In this document: positions 9,521-17,810 of the stretch, piece by piece
How the letters are laid out: every line of letters starts with the position of its first letter
How positions within the stretch are numbered: the stretch's first letter is position 1
Source of the DNA: an uncultured Clostridia bacterium
GTDB taxonomy: Bacteria > Bacillota > Clostridia > Oscillospirales > Acutalibacteraceae
Length of the DNA: 34,181 nucleotides
Direction of reading: 5' to 3'
Assembly: GCA_947165155.1 (NCBI GenBank)
Contig: CAMUZI010000011.1
Coordinates: forward strand, 1-34,181
Notes under the pieces: model-generated
Seen by the model: only the letters and a program-made list of their open reading frames with translations
Databases searched by the model: none
Told to the model about the DNA's origin: nothing
Made by a program: the position numbers and the translations under genes

Positions 9521-9548
9521 AGTATAATTCAAAAAAAAATCAATTCAA
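9521..9548 (-). promoter_or_regulatory. Promoter of the exported-protein gene 9024-9461
   Basis: On the minus strand TTGAAT (9543-9548), a 16-bp spacer and TATACT (9521-9526). The block from the start codon to 9577 is shared with the gene at 9744-10463. Confidence 0.7.
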
Positions 9549-9577
9549 TATAAATTTCTTTTCACAAAAAAAAAATT

Positions 9578-9688
9578 GGAATGCCTCAATGTGGAGCTGA
9601 CCGACTAGCTCAGGAGGGCAAAAATTATGTTGAAATACTATCTCACTACTATCCTGGAACTAAGTTAAGAAAAACAGAAACTGAGTAA
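9578..9688 (+). pseudogene. spoIID tail fragment, copy 2
   Basis: 111 bp encode GMPQCGADRLAQEGKNYVEI... to the spoIID stop, with one amino-acid change (Ser to Pro) from the functional gene. There is no start codon or upstream spoIID sequence. The distance to the true tail is 973 bp. Confidence 0.93.
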
Positions 9689-9743
9689 CACCTAAGTTAC
9701 TTAGCCAAGCTGGTGTTCAGAGTCCAATTTTGAGCAAAAACCA

Positions 9744-10463
9744 TCACTTTTCTATTTTGTCCCACTCATTTTTCAATTCAAGCATCAATTTTAACTTAGA
9801 CGTGCCATTCTTCCACGCCTTGTAAATTGGATCAAATTTGTCTTTATTACATAGCGCCATACTGTAAGGACGAGGATCAATGGAAAATTGAGATACTTCA
9901 TGCGTGCAGAAACTAATACCACTGTACTCTTTGATCTTAGTACAATAAATGTGTTGATAATCAATTTTTGCGCAACGTCTAAGCACGAATGACAAAGTAT
10001 CACCGCCAATAAAATTCATTTCAATGGGATCACCACAACGAAGACAAATAGACGGTTCTAACTTTTGATTCAGAAACCGTAAGGAAAATTCTATTCCCTC
10101 TTTTTGGCTTAATTCAACCAAATTAGAAGGGTTTCCATCCCATCCTTTCTCGCGTAATGCACACCCTATCATTCCGCCTTCAAAATATCTTAAAGTTTTA
10201 AAGCATTCACGACAAAATTTTTCTTCAAATTTTCCCTCATAGTACAAGTAATCAGAATATTGAACAGACTTCTTTTTCACCAAAAAGCTTCCATTGCACA
10301 AACAGCAACGAGAATCTTGTATTTCTTTAGGATTATTATAGGTGACACGACAAATCTTAACCTTGTATTCACCATGCACCCGCTTCCCCATAAAAGACAT
10401 AAAACATACCAAAGATGACAACATCACCTTAGAGAATGGCCTAATCCACGATCTTCCAATCAT
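9744..10463 (-). CDS. Exported cysteine-rich protein of unknown function
   Basis: A 239-aa protein, not recognised. A hydrophobic N-terminal segment (about 10-30, ending KRVHG) suggests export. The mature part has zinc-finger-like Cys pairs: CCLC near residue 53, CREC near 84, CLRC near 140, then single Cys and His residues. Structural zinc sites or disulfides are possible. ATG at 10463 has AAGGAG 8 nt upstream. The promoter block is shared with the gene at 9024-9461 although the proteins are unrelated. A related Cys-rich relic lies at 10807-10977. Confidence 0.75.
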   Translation of the reverse strand: MIGRSWIRPFSKVMLSSLVCFMSFMGKRVHGEYKVKICRVTYNNPKEIQDSRCCLCNGSFLVKKKSVQYSDYLYYEGKFEEKFCRECFKTLRYFEGGMIGCALREKGWDGNPSNLVELSQKEGIEFSLRFLNQKLEPSICLRCGDPIEMNFIGGDTLSFVLRRCAKIDYQHIYCTKIKEYSGISFCTHEVSQFSIDPRPYSMALCNKDKFDPIYKAWKNGTSKLKLMLELKNEWDKIEK

Positions 10464-10522
10464 AAATAAACTCCTTAAAAATTAAAAATAAAAATTACTA
10501 ACCGATCAGCACATTCATCATA

Positions 10523-10550
10523 AGTATAATTCAAAAAAAAATCAATTCAA
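10523..10550 (-). promoter_or_regulatory. Promoter of the Cys-rich gene 9744-10463
   Basis: On the minus strand TTGAAT (10545-10550), 16 bp and TATACT (10523-10528), identical in layout to the promoter at 9521-9548. Confidence 0.7.
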
Positions 10551-10579
10551 TATAAATTTCTTTTCACAAAAAAAGAATT

Positions 10580-10690
10580 GGAATGCCTCAATGTGGAGCT
10601 GACCAACTAGCTCAGGAGGGCAAAAATTATATCGAAATACTATCTTACTACTATTCTGGAACTGAATTAAGAAAAGCAGAAACTGAGTAA
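10580..10690 (+). pseudogene. spoIID tail fragment, copy 3
   Basis: This is a third 111-bp copy of the spoIID end, 1002 bp after copy 2. It is more diverged, with several amino-acid changes (for example Arg to Gln, His to Tyr, Pro to Ser) but an open frame and the same stop. The 73 bp after the stop also match the true spoIID locus. Confidence 0.92.
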
Positions 10691-10698
10691 CACTTAAG

Positions 10699-10761
10699 TT
10701 AATCAGTCATGGGCAATAAACCATCGGTATTTAAAATACTAATTTTTTTAACTTGTGCATC
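10699..10761 (-). pseudogene. Tail of a lost convergent gene, copy 2
   Basis: This is the second copy of the 20-codon tail DAQVKKISILNTDGLLPMTD found at 8724-8786. The sequence upstream of the shared part differs between the copies. Confidence 0.5.
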
Positions 10762-10806
10762 AATTGTGTCTTTGGTGTCTCTTTTTTTAATTTATCATAA
10801 ATTGGG

Positions 10807-10977
10807 TTAAACTATTTTTGATTCACTTAACATCTTAAAATAGTCATCATCCGTACGAATAAATACATTTCCATATCTATCATCAAAACTAAAAATCTCA
10901 CGACAAAGTACGCAACAGCCTCGCTTTCTACACTTATAATGGTAAAAGCGTCTCACATCTTCACAAAAGACAATTTG
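10807..10977 (-). pseudogene. Cys-rich gene fragment
   Basis: A 56-codon open fragment without a start encodes CEDVRRFYHYKCRKRGCCVL, then CREIFSFDDRYG, ending SESKIV. The CC-x-x-C pattern resembles CCLC in the gene at 9744-10463, so it may be the remains of a third cassette gene. It lies just upstream of an IS relic. 10691-11607 otherwise holds only gene tails and that IS. Confidence 0.5.
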
Positions 10978-11015
10978 TCATTAAAGAGAACATTGTAGAA
11001 ATAGAGTATAAATGA

Positions 11016-11617
11016 GGCATTGCTAAAAGTGAAAATAAGGGAAATAGTCACGATATAAAAACAATAAAAGTGAGTTAACAAACATATTCAAACTTTTAGA
11101 TCAGCAATAAGTTTTGCGTGAAAAGCGTGCAAGATAATGTCGAAGAAGACGGTTCATACGTTCAACAGGACAAGTATGAGATTTGCCAACTAGATGTTTG
11201 TTTGGTGAAATAATGTCGTATACCGGGAATTTATATGTAGCATAAAATTTAGTCTCAATATGAAAAATATTTTCACAAAGTCTCCCAAAACTCTCAGAAT
11301 TGCGATCACCTACGAAAAAGCCAACAAGCTCTTTAGTCTCTCGATTTACAACCGTCCAGAGCCATATTTTTTTAAAATTCACACACATTTCATCAAGTTC
11401 TAAATATTCGTTTTCTTGTTATTAAATGTCCTCATTTTACGTATTTTATCTGCAGTCTGCTTTACCCAATTTATTACGGATACATAACTAACACGAAGTG
11501 ATCTTTCAATTCTTCTAAACCCATTACCTTCCAAGTAACATTTTATCACTTTTTGTCTTATATCTGGATAACCATTTCTTACGCCAGTGTAGTTACATCC
11601 GCAATTTTTACCTTTCA
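11016..11617 (-). mobile_element. IS1-family element, 5'-truncated and frameshifted
   Basis: The 3' terminus GGCATTGCTAAAAGTGAAAA is at 11016. The transposase is broken into an N-terminal part (about 11395-11617: GYPDIRQKVIKCYLEGNGF and SVINWVKQTADKI) and a C-terminal part (11101-11397: ELDEM, TVVNRETKELVGFFVGDR, VERMNRLLRHYLARF). The catalytic triad is recognisable as Asp in ELDEM and Glu in VERMN, but the middle Asp of YATDKF is lost here (YATYKF). Against the sister copies one T is missing in ATATTTTAGAAC, which explains the frameshift. The 5' end is lost beside the gene at 11608-12045. Confidence 0.88.
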
Positions 11618-12045
11618 GACATATATTTTTCTACCTCATTAGGTGATAACTTTCTAACTTGAGTGCTATAAAATTCCTTGTAATCATCTACCTTAAAAAT
11701 AGGATTTTTATTTTTGCATATTTTGCTACTATTATTTCTGAGATACGAATCCAAATCTTTTATATTTGAAAAAATTTTATAAGATTTTTTACCCTTATGA
11801 TTTTCGATCTCATAAATTCCACAGGCCTCTTTCAATGTATAATCAGCAGTTCGCAAATACATTTTTGCAATTTCTAAAGACTTAAATGGAAAATTCCATC
11901 TTTGCAATCCTCTTTTAGGATCATGCTCAATACAGATACATCTCCCACATGTACCACAAATGTACTGCGTATGATTTTTCAAGCAATTTATGGGACTTAA
12001 CAATGGTGTTATTCTAGACTTATCAATATAACACTCAACACACAT
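11608..12045 (-). CDS. Small Cys-rich conserved-type protein, C-terminus at an IS junction
   Basis: A 145-aa protein with zinc-finger-like Cys pairs (CVEC at residues 2-5; CGTCGRCIC near 30-38, followed by EHDP). The rest is mixed alpha/beta with a Lys-rich C-terminal third. I do not assign a function. AAGGAG is 8 nt upstream of the ATG. It lies 35 bp after the membrane protein gene 12081-13718 on the same strand, so the two are probably co-transcribed. Its last codons and stop (SER-stop) fall where homology to the IS begins (about 11617), so the natural C-terminus may have been replaced. Confidence 0.7.
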   Translation of the reverse strand: MCVECYIDKSRITPLLSPINCLKNHTQYICGTCGRCICIEHDPKRGLQRWNFPFKSLEIAKMYLRTADYTLKEACGIYEIENHKGKKSYKIFSNIKDLDSYLRNNSSKICKNKNPIFKVDDYKEFYSTQVRKLSPNEVEKYMSER

Positions 12046-12080
12046 TCAAAAGCTCCTTATTTTTTACAATAGCAAATTCA

Positions 12081-13718
12081 TTAAGTAAGCGAAGTTTTAA
12101 TATAGTTATATTTACATCTATTAAAAGAAAATTTAAAAACAAGAATTCGATAAAGTAAATAAGTATACCCCAGTAGGTAAAACGAGAACAAATACATTAT
12201 TAGTGGCGCCGGCTCGGTTAGTATGATAATCGGAAGTCTGACTAACACGGAGATGAATATTCCAAATAGATACCACCTCTTTTTCACTAGTTGCTCTATA
12301 CATCCAAAAATCAAACATATGAGTGGAGTGATAACGTTATGAACCACTTTAAATAGTGTATTTTTAGAATTTGGTCTTCTCATCCCGAGCATTTGTATAA
12401 ATTTTTTTCTAATCTTCTTAAAAGTAGGAACATTAGCAATCCACTTTCTATCAAGAAATTCACGTGCTTGCCAATCGTGTTCAACATCATCGAATAAAGT
12501 TGACGATTCGACTACATTGTCCCTTGTTTTATTGTTGACTCCAGCACAATCAATGAACACAGTCCATCGTTCACGAGCTACAACTCTAGGATACTTGAGG
12601 CACAACTTAATAAATGCCTTAAAAAACGAACTATAATCCTTTTTGCTATATCCCCTTTTTGTAACATTTGCACACCAGTACATAGTTTCGCCATCTGCAT
12701 AGCTACTATGTAAAACTACATTTAAATCCAACACCTTACCGATATCACTTAAAAGCTCAGAATCCTCCTTTAAGTTCGATGCACGCACTACCTCCACACA
12801 TGGTCTAATAAGCGACATAACTTTATAGTCATCTCCATACTGATCATTCAATTTTTTATTTTGAAACTTACTAACACAAAGAAATCCAACTACTATCGAA
12901 AAAACACAAAATATTTTCTTAAGACTAGAAACTCTATCTCCCCTAGTTGCAATTATCATAATACAACTAGATATAACGTAAACAAATGACTCGGTTCTCC
13001 ACGATGAGACAATTACACACAATACGCAAAAAGTCATAATGTATGGAAAACTATACTTCTTATTTTCGTTGAACATACATATCAACATTATGATCATTAC
13101 AAGTTCTAGATAGACATAGAATCCCATTCGCATACCAGAAAACTGATACAATAGAATGGGAGGTGCTAAAAACGGTAAGATCTTTGTCAAGATATCTAAA
13201 AGTTTATATTTTATTTTTTTAATATTGAAAATATATTCAAGCTTGGTAACACTGAATGCAACACATATCGATATTAAAATATTCTGCAACAGTATAATCC
13301 CGCCTGGAAAGGGCAAAATCTGCAACAATATATCTTGGTACAAACCGGTCAATATGTTTTGCCATGGGTACCATCCTTTATAAGACGATATACAGGCAGC
13401 AACCCAAATATCATCTGCCCCCCAAGTACCTGGCCACAAAATTGCTAACATACCCATCATCAAGGAAGAGTAGACAAGAAATATATCGAATGCTCTCCGA
13501 TATTGCTCATTACCTTCTTTCATTTTTCGCTGGACATCAAATCCAAAGCACCAAGAGCATATAAGAAAACAAAGATAAAGAAATTTGACAACTATGAAAT
13601 ATTTCGTCTCTGAATGGTAAGTGAAGAACAGTCTATCGACCTGGAAAGCGGTTGTTACAAACCAATGAATGCACGCAATATAAATCGGAATTTTATTTAC
13701 CTGATAAAATTTAAACAC
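12081..13718 (-). CDS. Large polytopic membrane protein, possibly a GT-C type glycosyltransferase
   Basis: A 545-aa protein with about eleven membrane helices. An early segment reads LWPGTWGADDIWV after two or three helices. This resembles the first extracytoplasmic loop of GT-C-fold glycosyltransferases and related membrane proteins, where acidic residues bind the lipid-linked donor. A soluble stretch (about 310-440) precedes the last helices. The start is GTG at 13718 with AGGAG upstream. It heads a two-gene unit with 11608-12045. Transfer of sugars to an exported polymer is inference; no catalytic assay motif is decisive. Confidence 0.6.
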   Translation of the reverse strand: MFKFYQVNKIPIYIACIHWFVTTAFQVDRLFFTYHSETKYFIVVKFLYLCFLICSWCFGFDVQRKMKEGNEQYRRAFDIFLVYSSLMMGMLAILWPGTWGADDIWVAACISSYKGWYPWQNILTGLYQDILLQILPFPGGIILLQNILISICVAFSVTKLEYIFNIKKIKYKLLDILTKILPFLAPPILLYQFSGMRMGFYVYLELVMIIMLICMFNENKKYSFPYIMTFCVLCVIVSSWRTESFVYVISSCIMIIATRGDRVSSLKKIFCVFSIVVGFLCVSKFQNKKLNDQYGDDYKVMSLIRPCVEVVRASNLKEDSELLSDIGKVLDLNVVLHSSYADGETMYWCANVTKRGYSKKDYSSFFKAFIKLCLKYPRVVARERWTVFIDCAGVNNKTRDNVVESSTLFDDVEHDWQAREFLDRKWIANVPTFKKIRKKFIQMLGMRRPNSKNTLFKVVHNVITPLICLIFGCIEQLVKKRWYLFGIFISVLVRLPIIILTEPAPLIMYLFSFYLLGYTYLLYRILVFKFSFNRCKYNYIKTSLT

Positions 13719-13830
13719 TACTATGCTCCTTTTTATGAACTAGTCATATCGTTGAGTAAAACATCTGCAAAAGTTTACAACTTTCAAGGAGAATAGTAAA
13801 ACATCTACCTTTAATAATGTAAGCCAGGTT

Positions 13831-14715
13831 TTATATTATTACCAAACCGGGTTGTATTTTAGCTCTAAACATGGTTTCTAAGATTTTGATTGTCGAATCA
13901 GAAAGTTTCATATTCAGCTTTTTATCAACTACTTTAGCCATTGCGCAAGGAATAATTTTCTTTATTGTTTCTTCGTTGACATTTTCGAAATCATTACCAA
14001 TGTTACCTTCGATATCCATAGAAAATTTAAGATTATTCCAAGTACTAGAATCAAAAGAAATTTTATTTCCTTCAGCTATAAATTGCGCCCCATGAATAGG
14101 CAAAAATGGCGCACCCTCGGGGGGCTCAAAGTCAAGTCTCAAAATCCCATTTTCCAAAATTGCGTATTTCCAATCAGCTAAAGTTATCAATTTGATAAGT
14201 AACAAAAAAGTTCCGAAATCACTACCACAATCAGAAAAAATCGTCTTCACAGATTGCAAAACTTCATCTCTTATTTGCTCTTTAGACGCTGCCTTGCCAA
14301 TCAATTCTCCTGATTTTTCCCCCAAATTTTTTCCAAGAAAATAAAACCCAAAACCACTTCCTGTAGGAAGAAGTATCATGGGAATTCCAGCGATAATTAC
14401 AACCTTACCTATAGAAATACCACTGCCCTTAGTGTTCTGGCTTCCAGACGAATTTTCTAAAGATTTTTGAATCTGAACTTTACTATCAGCACTCTGGCTC
14501 AACTTTCTAACACCAGAAGTTCTACTCGAAGGTGACAAACCTCTAGTAGATACCTTATGATTTTTTGACCAACTAAAATTTCGCTTTCCATGAGACACTA
14601 CCTTCGAAACATTACCAGCCACTTGCTTCATTCCGCCTTTTCCTGCACCTGATACCGTCAAATTCAAACTACTTAAACAAGCTAAGATAAGAACTAATCT
14701 TTTTTTTATGCCCAT
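13831..14715 (-). CDS. Exported, membrane-anchored protein of unknown function
   Basis: A 294-aa protein, not recognised. The signal peptide spans about residues 1-23 (MGIKKRLVLILACLSSLNLT). A Ser/Lys/Gly-rich low-complexity stretch follows (about 24-100), then a membrane helix (about 102-130) and a C-terminal domain with short acidic helices. The layout of signal, basic Ser-rich linker, membrane helix and C-domain is the same as in the genes at 26959 and 28105. It is transcribed from a strong promoter at 14746-14774. The location could be surface or host-facing, which is inference. Confidence 0.75.
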   Translation of the reverse strand: MGIKKRLVLILACLSSLNLTVSGAGKGGMKQVAGNVSKVVSHGKRNFSWSKNHKVSTRGLSPSSRTSGVRKLSQSADSKVQIQKSLENSSGSQNTKGSGISIGKVVIIAGIPMILLPTGSGFGFYFLGKNLGEKSGELIGKAASKEQIRDEVLQSVKTIFSDCGSDFGTFLLLIKLITLADWKYAILENGILRLDFEPPEGAPFLPIHGAQFIAEGNKISFDSSTWNNLKFSMDIEGNIGNDFENVNEETIKKIIPCAMAKVVDKKLNMKLSDSTIKILETMFRAKIQPGLVII

Positions 14716-14745
14716 ATTTTCTCCACATGTCTATCAAACGAGAAA

Positions 14746-14774
14746 ATTGTACAGCGTTCAAGTAGGATAGTCAA
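14746..14774 (-). promoter_or_regulatory. Sigma-A promoter of the exported protein gene 13831-14715
   Basis: On the minus strand TTGACT (14769-14774), 17 bp and TACAAT (14746-14751), about 30 bp before the start codon. Confidence 0.87.
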
Positions 14775-14823
14775 GATAAGAGATTCGAATTTTTTCCATT
14801 ATTTACGCATAGATTTTGATATC

Positions 14824-15975
14824 ATGAATTTATCAATTTCAAATTTTCATATTTTGAATTTTAAAAAAAGTTCTTATCTTATTTGCTCGTTATTCCTATT
14901 GCTATTCGGATTTTTTCTTTCTAAGTATCCTGAAATTTCAATCAATGGAGTAAAAGAAGGCATAAAGATATGTATAGAATTATTAGTTCCTTCGTTATTT
15001 CCATTCATATTTTTTTCGTCATTAATGATAAATTCTGGGGTTTATAAACTAATTGGCATAATATTTTCTCCTCTTTCGAGTATTTTTTTCATACCTAAGG
15101 GGGCCATATCGGTATTTTTGCTCAGCATGGTGGGAGGATATCCCGTAGGTGCGAAAGGCATAAAGGATTTATTTGATAAAAAGATAATAAATTCAGAACA
15201 GGCAGAGAGAATGTTAATGTTTTGCGTAAATTCAGGACCATCGTTTGTTTTAGGAGTTATAGGCACTTCATTATTAAAAAATTCGAAAGCTTCCTTTGCG
15301 ATACTAAAATCACAAATTTTATCATCTTGCATGATAGCTATTTTATTGGGAATTTTATCAAGACGAAAATATAGGAAACTTTATAACGCAAACAATCAGC
15401 TTTCAAACATATCATTTGAAACAGCACTTATAAATTCGTGTGAATCATCATGTTACTCAATTTTGAACATCTGCACTTTAGTAATAATATTTAATATATT
15501 CTTTCTATTTTTGAGTCAAATTCAAGTTATCGAGTTAATGAAAAAAACAATGATAAATCTAAACTTTCCTCATCCGATCTCAAATTGTATTCCTTATATG
15601 ATACTCGAAGTTACAAGATCTTGCATCGAAATATCAAAAAACGGAAACAATCCATTTTTGCTTTCAATAGCAACTTCATGGGGAGGATTATGTGTTCATA
15701 TGCAAGTATTTTCTATAATTAAGGGTATGAAAATCAGATATTCTAGATTTCTAATTTGCAGGTTAGTTAACTCATTTTTATCATGCTTTTTCACTAAAAT
15801 ATTTTTAAATTATAAAACAATCTGTTCAGTAGGTAATATAAAAATATTGCACAACTCAAATGCTACGGGGAGTTTAACATTAATTTTGTTTTGTGTATAT
15901 TTTCTAGTAGATATTGGCTTTTCGAAAAACAAACAAAAAAACTTAAATAAACACGAACCGTTATTATCAACTTAA
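14824..15975 (+). CDS. ylbJ: Sporulation integral membrane protein YlbJ
   Basis: A 383-aa protein of the nucleoside-recognition (Gate) membrane family, known to be needed for spore cortex formation. Conserved parts are ELLVPSLFPFIFFSSLMI, SMVGGYPVGAKGIKDLF, CVNSGPSFVLGVIG and a C-terminal LEVTRSC-like segment. There are about eight helices, and length is near the family norm. No convincing Shine-Dalgarno sequence precedes the ATG at 14824 (the upstream bases are GATTTTGATATC), so translation may be weak. It is divergent from the exported protein gene and followed by tRNA-Val. Together with spoIID and DUF2953 it suggests that sporulation genes are retained. Confidence 0.9.
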   Translation: MNLSISNFHILNFKKSSYLICSLFLLLFGFFLSKYPEISINGVKEGIKICIELLVPSLFPFIFFSSLMINSGVYKLIGIIFSPLSSIFFIPKGAISVFLLSMVGGYPVGAKGIKDLFDKKIINSEQAERMLMFCVNSGPSFVLGVIGTSLLKNSKASFAILKSQILSSCMIAILLGILSRRKYRKLYNANNQLSNISFETALINSCESSCYSILNICTLVIIFNIFFLFLSQIQVIELMKKTMINLNFPHPISNCIPYMILEVTRSCIEISKNGNNPFLLSIATSWGGLCVHMQVFSIIKGMKIRYSRFLICRLVNSFLSCFFTKIFLNYKTICSVGNIKILHNSNATGSLTLILFCVYFLVDIGFSKNKQKNLNKHEPLLST

Positions 15976-16106
15976 GACAAAAATATTTATAAAAATCAAT
16001 AAACTCAATAAAAACAATTAATTTGTCTAAAAGATGTTTAAAACAGTGTAATTAACGAAATTTACTTCCCTATAGTTAACAGATTTATATCTTCATCATT
16101 CTAAGT

Positions 16107-16134
16107 TTGACTTTTTCATTTTGATTTATATAAT
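16107..16134 (+). promoter_or_regulatory. Sigma-A promoter of tRNA-Val
   Basis: TTGACT (16107-16112), 16 bp, then a perfect TATAAT (16129-16134), 11 bp before the tRNA. Confidence 0.88.
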
Positions 16135-16145
16135 TTAGATTAGTT

Positions 16146-16222
16146 GGACATGTAGCTCAGTTGGTTAGAGCGTTCGCTTCACATGCGAGAGGTCAGGGGT
16201 TCAAGTCCCTTCATGTCTACCA
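16146..16222 (+). tRNA. tRNA-Val (anticodon CAC)
   Basis: 77-nt cloverleaf with acceptor GGACATG/CATGTCT, D arm GCTC...GAGC, anticodon loop TTCACAT, T arm AGGGG-TTCAAGT-CCCTT and encoded ACCA. CAC reads GTG codons. The secreted protease gene starts 53 bp downstream with no separate promoter visible. Confidence 0.95.
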
Positions 16223-16275
16223 AAAATTTGTTGTTTGAGGTTTTTATCGAATTTGATATTTTAGGCGGGCTGCGA

Positions 16276-17178
16276 ATGAAAAACAGGAAATTGATTGATT
16301 TTATTCTATTATTTTCGTTGTCATTTTCGCAATGTTTTGGTAGGGAAAGTTTCGTCCAAAAAAGCATGAGGGCGCAAAAGCCAAAAGTTGGGATGTCGTC
16401 CGTTCATGGAAAGTTATCTCGGAAGTACAGATTGTTGAATAAAAGTTGTAATCGGAATTTTTTTGACTTTTTGAGGGACAATTGTTATTTTGGTATCCCC
16501 TTATTGTCAGTACCCGCTGTGTACGGTATGTATAAAATGATTGATTCTCTGAGTGAGTGTCAGAAACCCGTAAAAAATCAAAATAGTAAGAACGAGAACT
16601 ATAAAAAATATATTCCCGCAAAGTTTGTACGTAAGCAAGAAGATACATATTGGTGTTTTGTGGCATGTTTGCAAGCACTGCTTAAATTTAATGGTATTGA
16701 AATTAGCCAAAGAGAAGTTTTTCAAAAAATATCTGCATTCTCAGATACTGTGATGGCTTATAACGGATTTTATATCTTAAACCTATTATCCAAGGATTTT
16801 TTAAATCACTTAAACACATTGATGAATTCCGGCACGAGTGTTGTATTTACACTTTTAACAGGTGTATATCCTGGGCAAGTCCATTTAATAAATAATGTGC
16901 TTTTGGATTTTTATAGCAAAGTTAATAAGACTGTTTTCATAATCACGGATAGTTCTTATTCTTTTGAGCACGCAGTTTTGGTCAGGGAAATTTTTAAAGG
17001 CGAAATTACAATAGAGGATCCGTGGACTGGCCAAGCGTACAAACAAAATTTTGACGTCTATTGTAGTCAGTATAGGCCCAACGGTGGAAGTATAGATGTA
17101 GGAATGCTAGGTGTTATCGAATCTCATGACTCCCCTGATCCCATTTACTGCGCTCCTAATCATAAAAATAAAGCATAA
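16276..17178 (+). CDS. Secreted papain-like cysteine protease (C39/C70-like)
   Basis: A 300-aa protein. The signal peptide is residues 1-22 (MKNRKLIDFILLFSLSFSQC). A basic stretch and a hydrophobic segment (about 72-92) follow, then a papain-like domain from about 115. The catalytic triad is visible: C127 in the WCFVAC context with Q120 upstream as the oxyanion Gln candidate, H232 in FEHAVLV and D248 in IEDPW. This spacing matches Peptidase_C39_2 and AvrRpt2-type (C70) proteases. ATG at 16276 was chosen because the longer frame begins inside tRNA-Val. The protease may act outside the cell on host or competitor proteins, or mature other exported proteins. It is probably co-transcribed with tRNA-Val. 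Confidence 0.78.
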   Translation: MKNRKLIDFILLFSLSFSQCFGRESFVQKSMRAQKPKVGMSSVHGKLSRKYRLLNKSCNRNFFDFLRDNCYFGIPLLSVPAVYGMYKMIDSLSECQKPVKNQNSKNENYKKYIPAKFVRKQEDTYWCFVACLQALLKFNGIEISQREVFQKISAFSDTVMAYNGFYILNLLSKDFLNHLNTLMNSGTSVVFTLLTGVYPGQVHLINNVLLDFYSKVNKTVFIITDSSYSFEHAVLVREIFKGEITIEDPWTGQAYKQNFDVYCSQYRPNGGSIDVGMLGVIESHDSPDPIYCAPNHKNKA

Positions 17179-17187
17179 TTATCGAGT

Positions 17188-17745
17188 TTAAAACTCAATA
17201 TAAGTGCAGCGCTCAATTCGATCCATTATCATCCAATTTACCACATGACTTATGGGTAACAAGTTGTCTGTTAATTTTTTACCCAGCCTAGATTCAACTA
17301 AAAGTGAAGATATGACTCTTAATTCTTTATACTCAAAATCATATTTACAAAGCAACTGGGTTTTGACATTTTTATTTGTTAAAACATAGCACATGCCAAT
17401 TTTTTTATAACTTGAAATTTTGAAATAATAATTTAGCTCATTTTTAGGATCATATTCCATGTTACTATTCATTCTAAAAATAATATGAACATTTTTCCCC
17501 TTATTGCGTGAATAAATTTTACAATAAAAAGGTGTATTATTTTTATCTTTAATAAGAGTATCACAATCACACCACTTTAGTATGGGGAAAGTGCTTAAAA
17601 TTTTTTTTTCGACCATTTTAACTTGCTCAGGATAAGCTCTAAAAAATTCTTCTATTTGATGTGGCTTCCCTATTGCTTTTATAGATAAACCAAAAGCTAA
17701 ATACAATAAAACAAAGGTAGTTGGCAATAAACATCTAAACTTCAT
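17188..17745 (-). CDS. Exported protein of unknown function
   Basis: A 185-aa protein, not recognised. The signal peptide covers about residues 1-25 (MKFRCLLPTTFVLLYLAFGL). The mature protein is basic with four scattered Cys residues and alternating strands and helices. It ends convergently 9 bp from the cysteine protease gene. GGAGG lies 8 nt upstream of the ATG. No membrane segment follows the signal, so it is probably secreted. Confidence 0.72.
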   Translation of the reverse strand: MKFRCLLPTTFVLLYLAFGLSIKAIGKPHQIEEFFRAYPEQVKMVEKKILSTFPILKWCDCDTLIKDKNNTPFYCKIYSRNKGKNVHIIFRMNSNMEYDPKNELNYYFKISSYKKIGMCYVLTNKNVKTQLLCKYDFEYKELRVISSLLVESRLGKKLTDNLLPISHVVNWMIMDRIERCTYIEF

Positions 17746-17810
17746 TAATAACCTCCAAATGGGATAAAAACTATAACACGGTCTTCATGAGCAACCGATA
17801 TACACATAAA

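Noticed and set aside
11390..11400. Programmed -1 frameshift between two transposase ORFs, as in IS1 InsA/InsB
   Set aside because: Other copies have one more T (ATATTTTAGAAC), which keeps the frame open; the slippery site GAAAACG is poor. A deletion explains it better.
15976..16106. Terminator or small RNA between ylbJ and tRNA-Val
   Set aside because: Only AT-rich sequence; no stable hairpin with a T-run was found by eye.
16183..16275. Extended start of the cysteine protease inside tRNA-Val
   Set aside because: It would translate tRNA sequence and hide the signal peptide; the ATG at 16276 gives a typical exported N-terminus.
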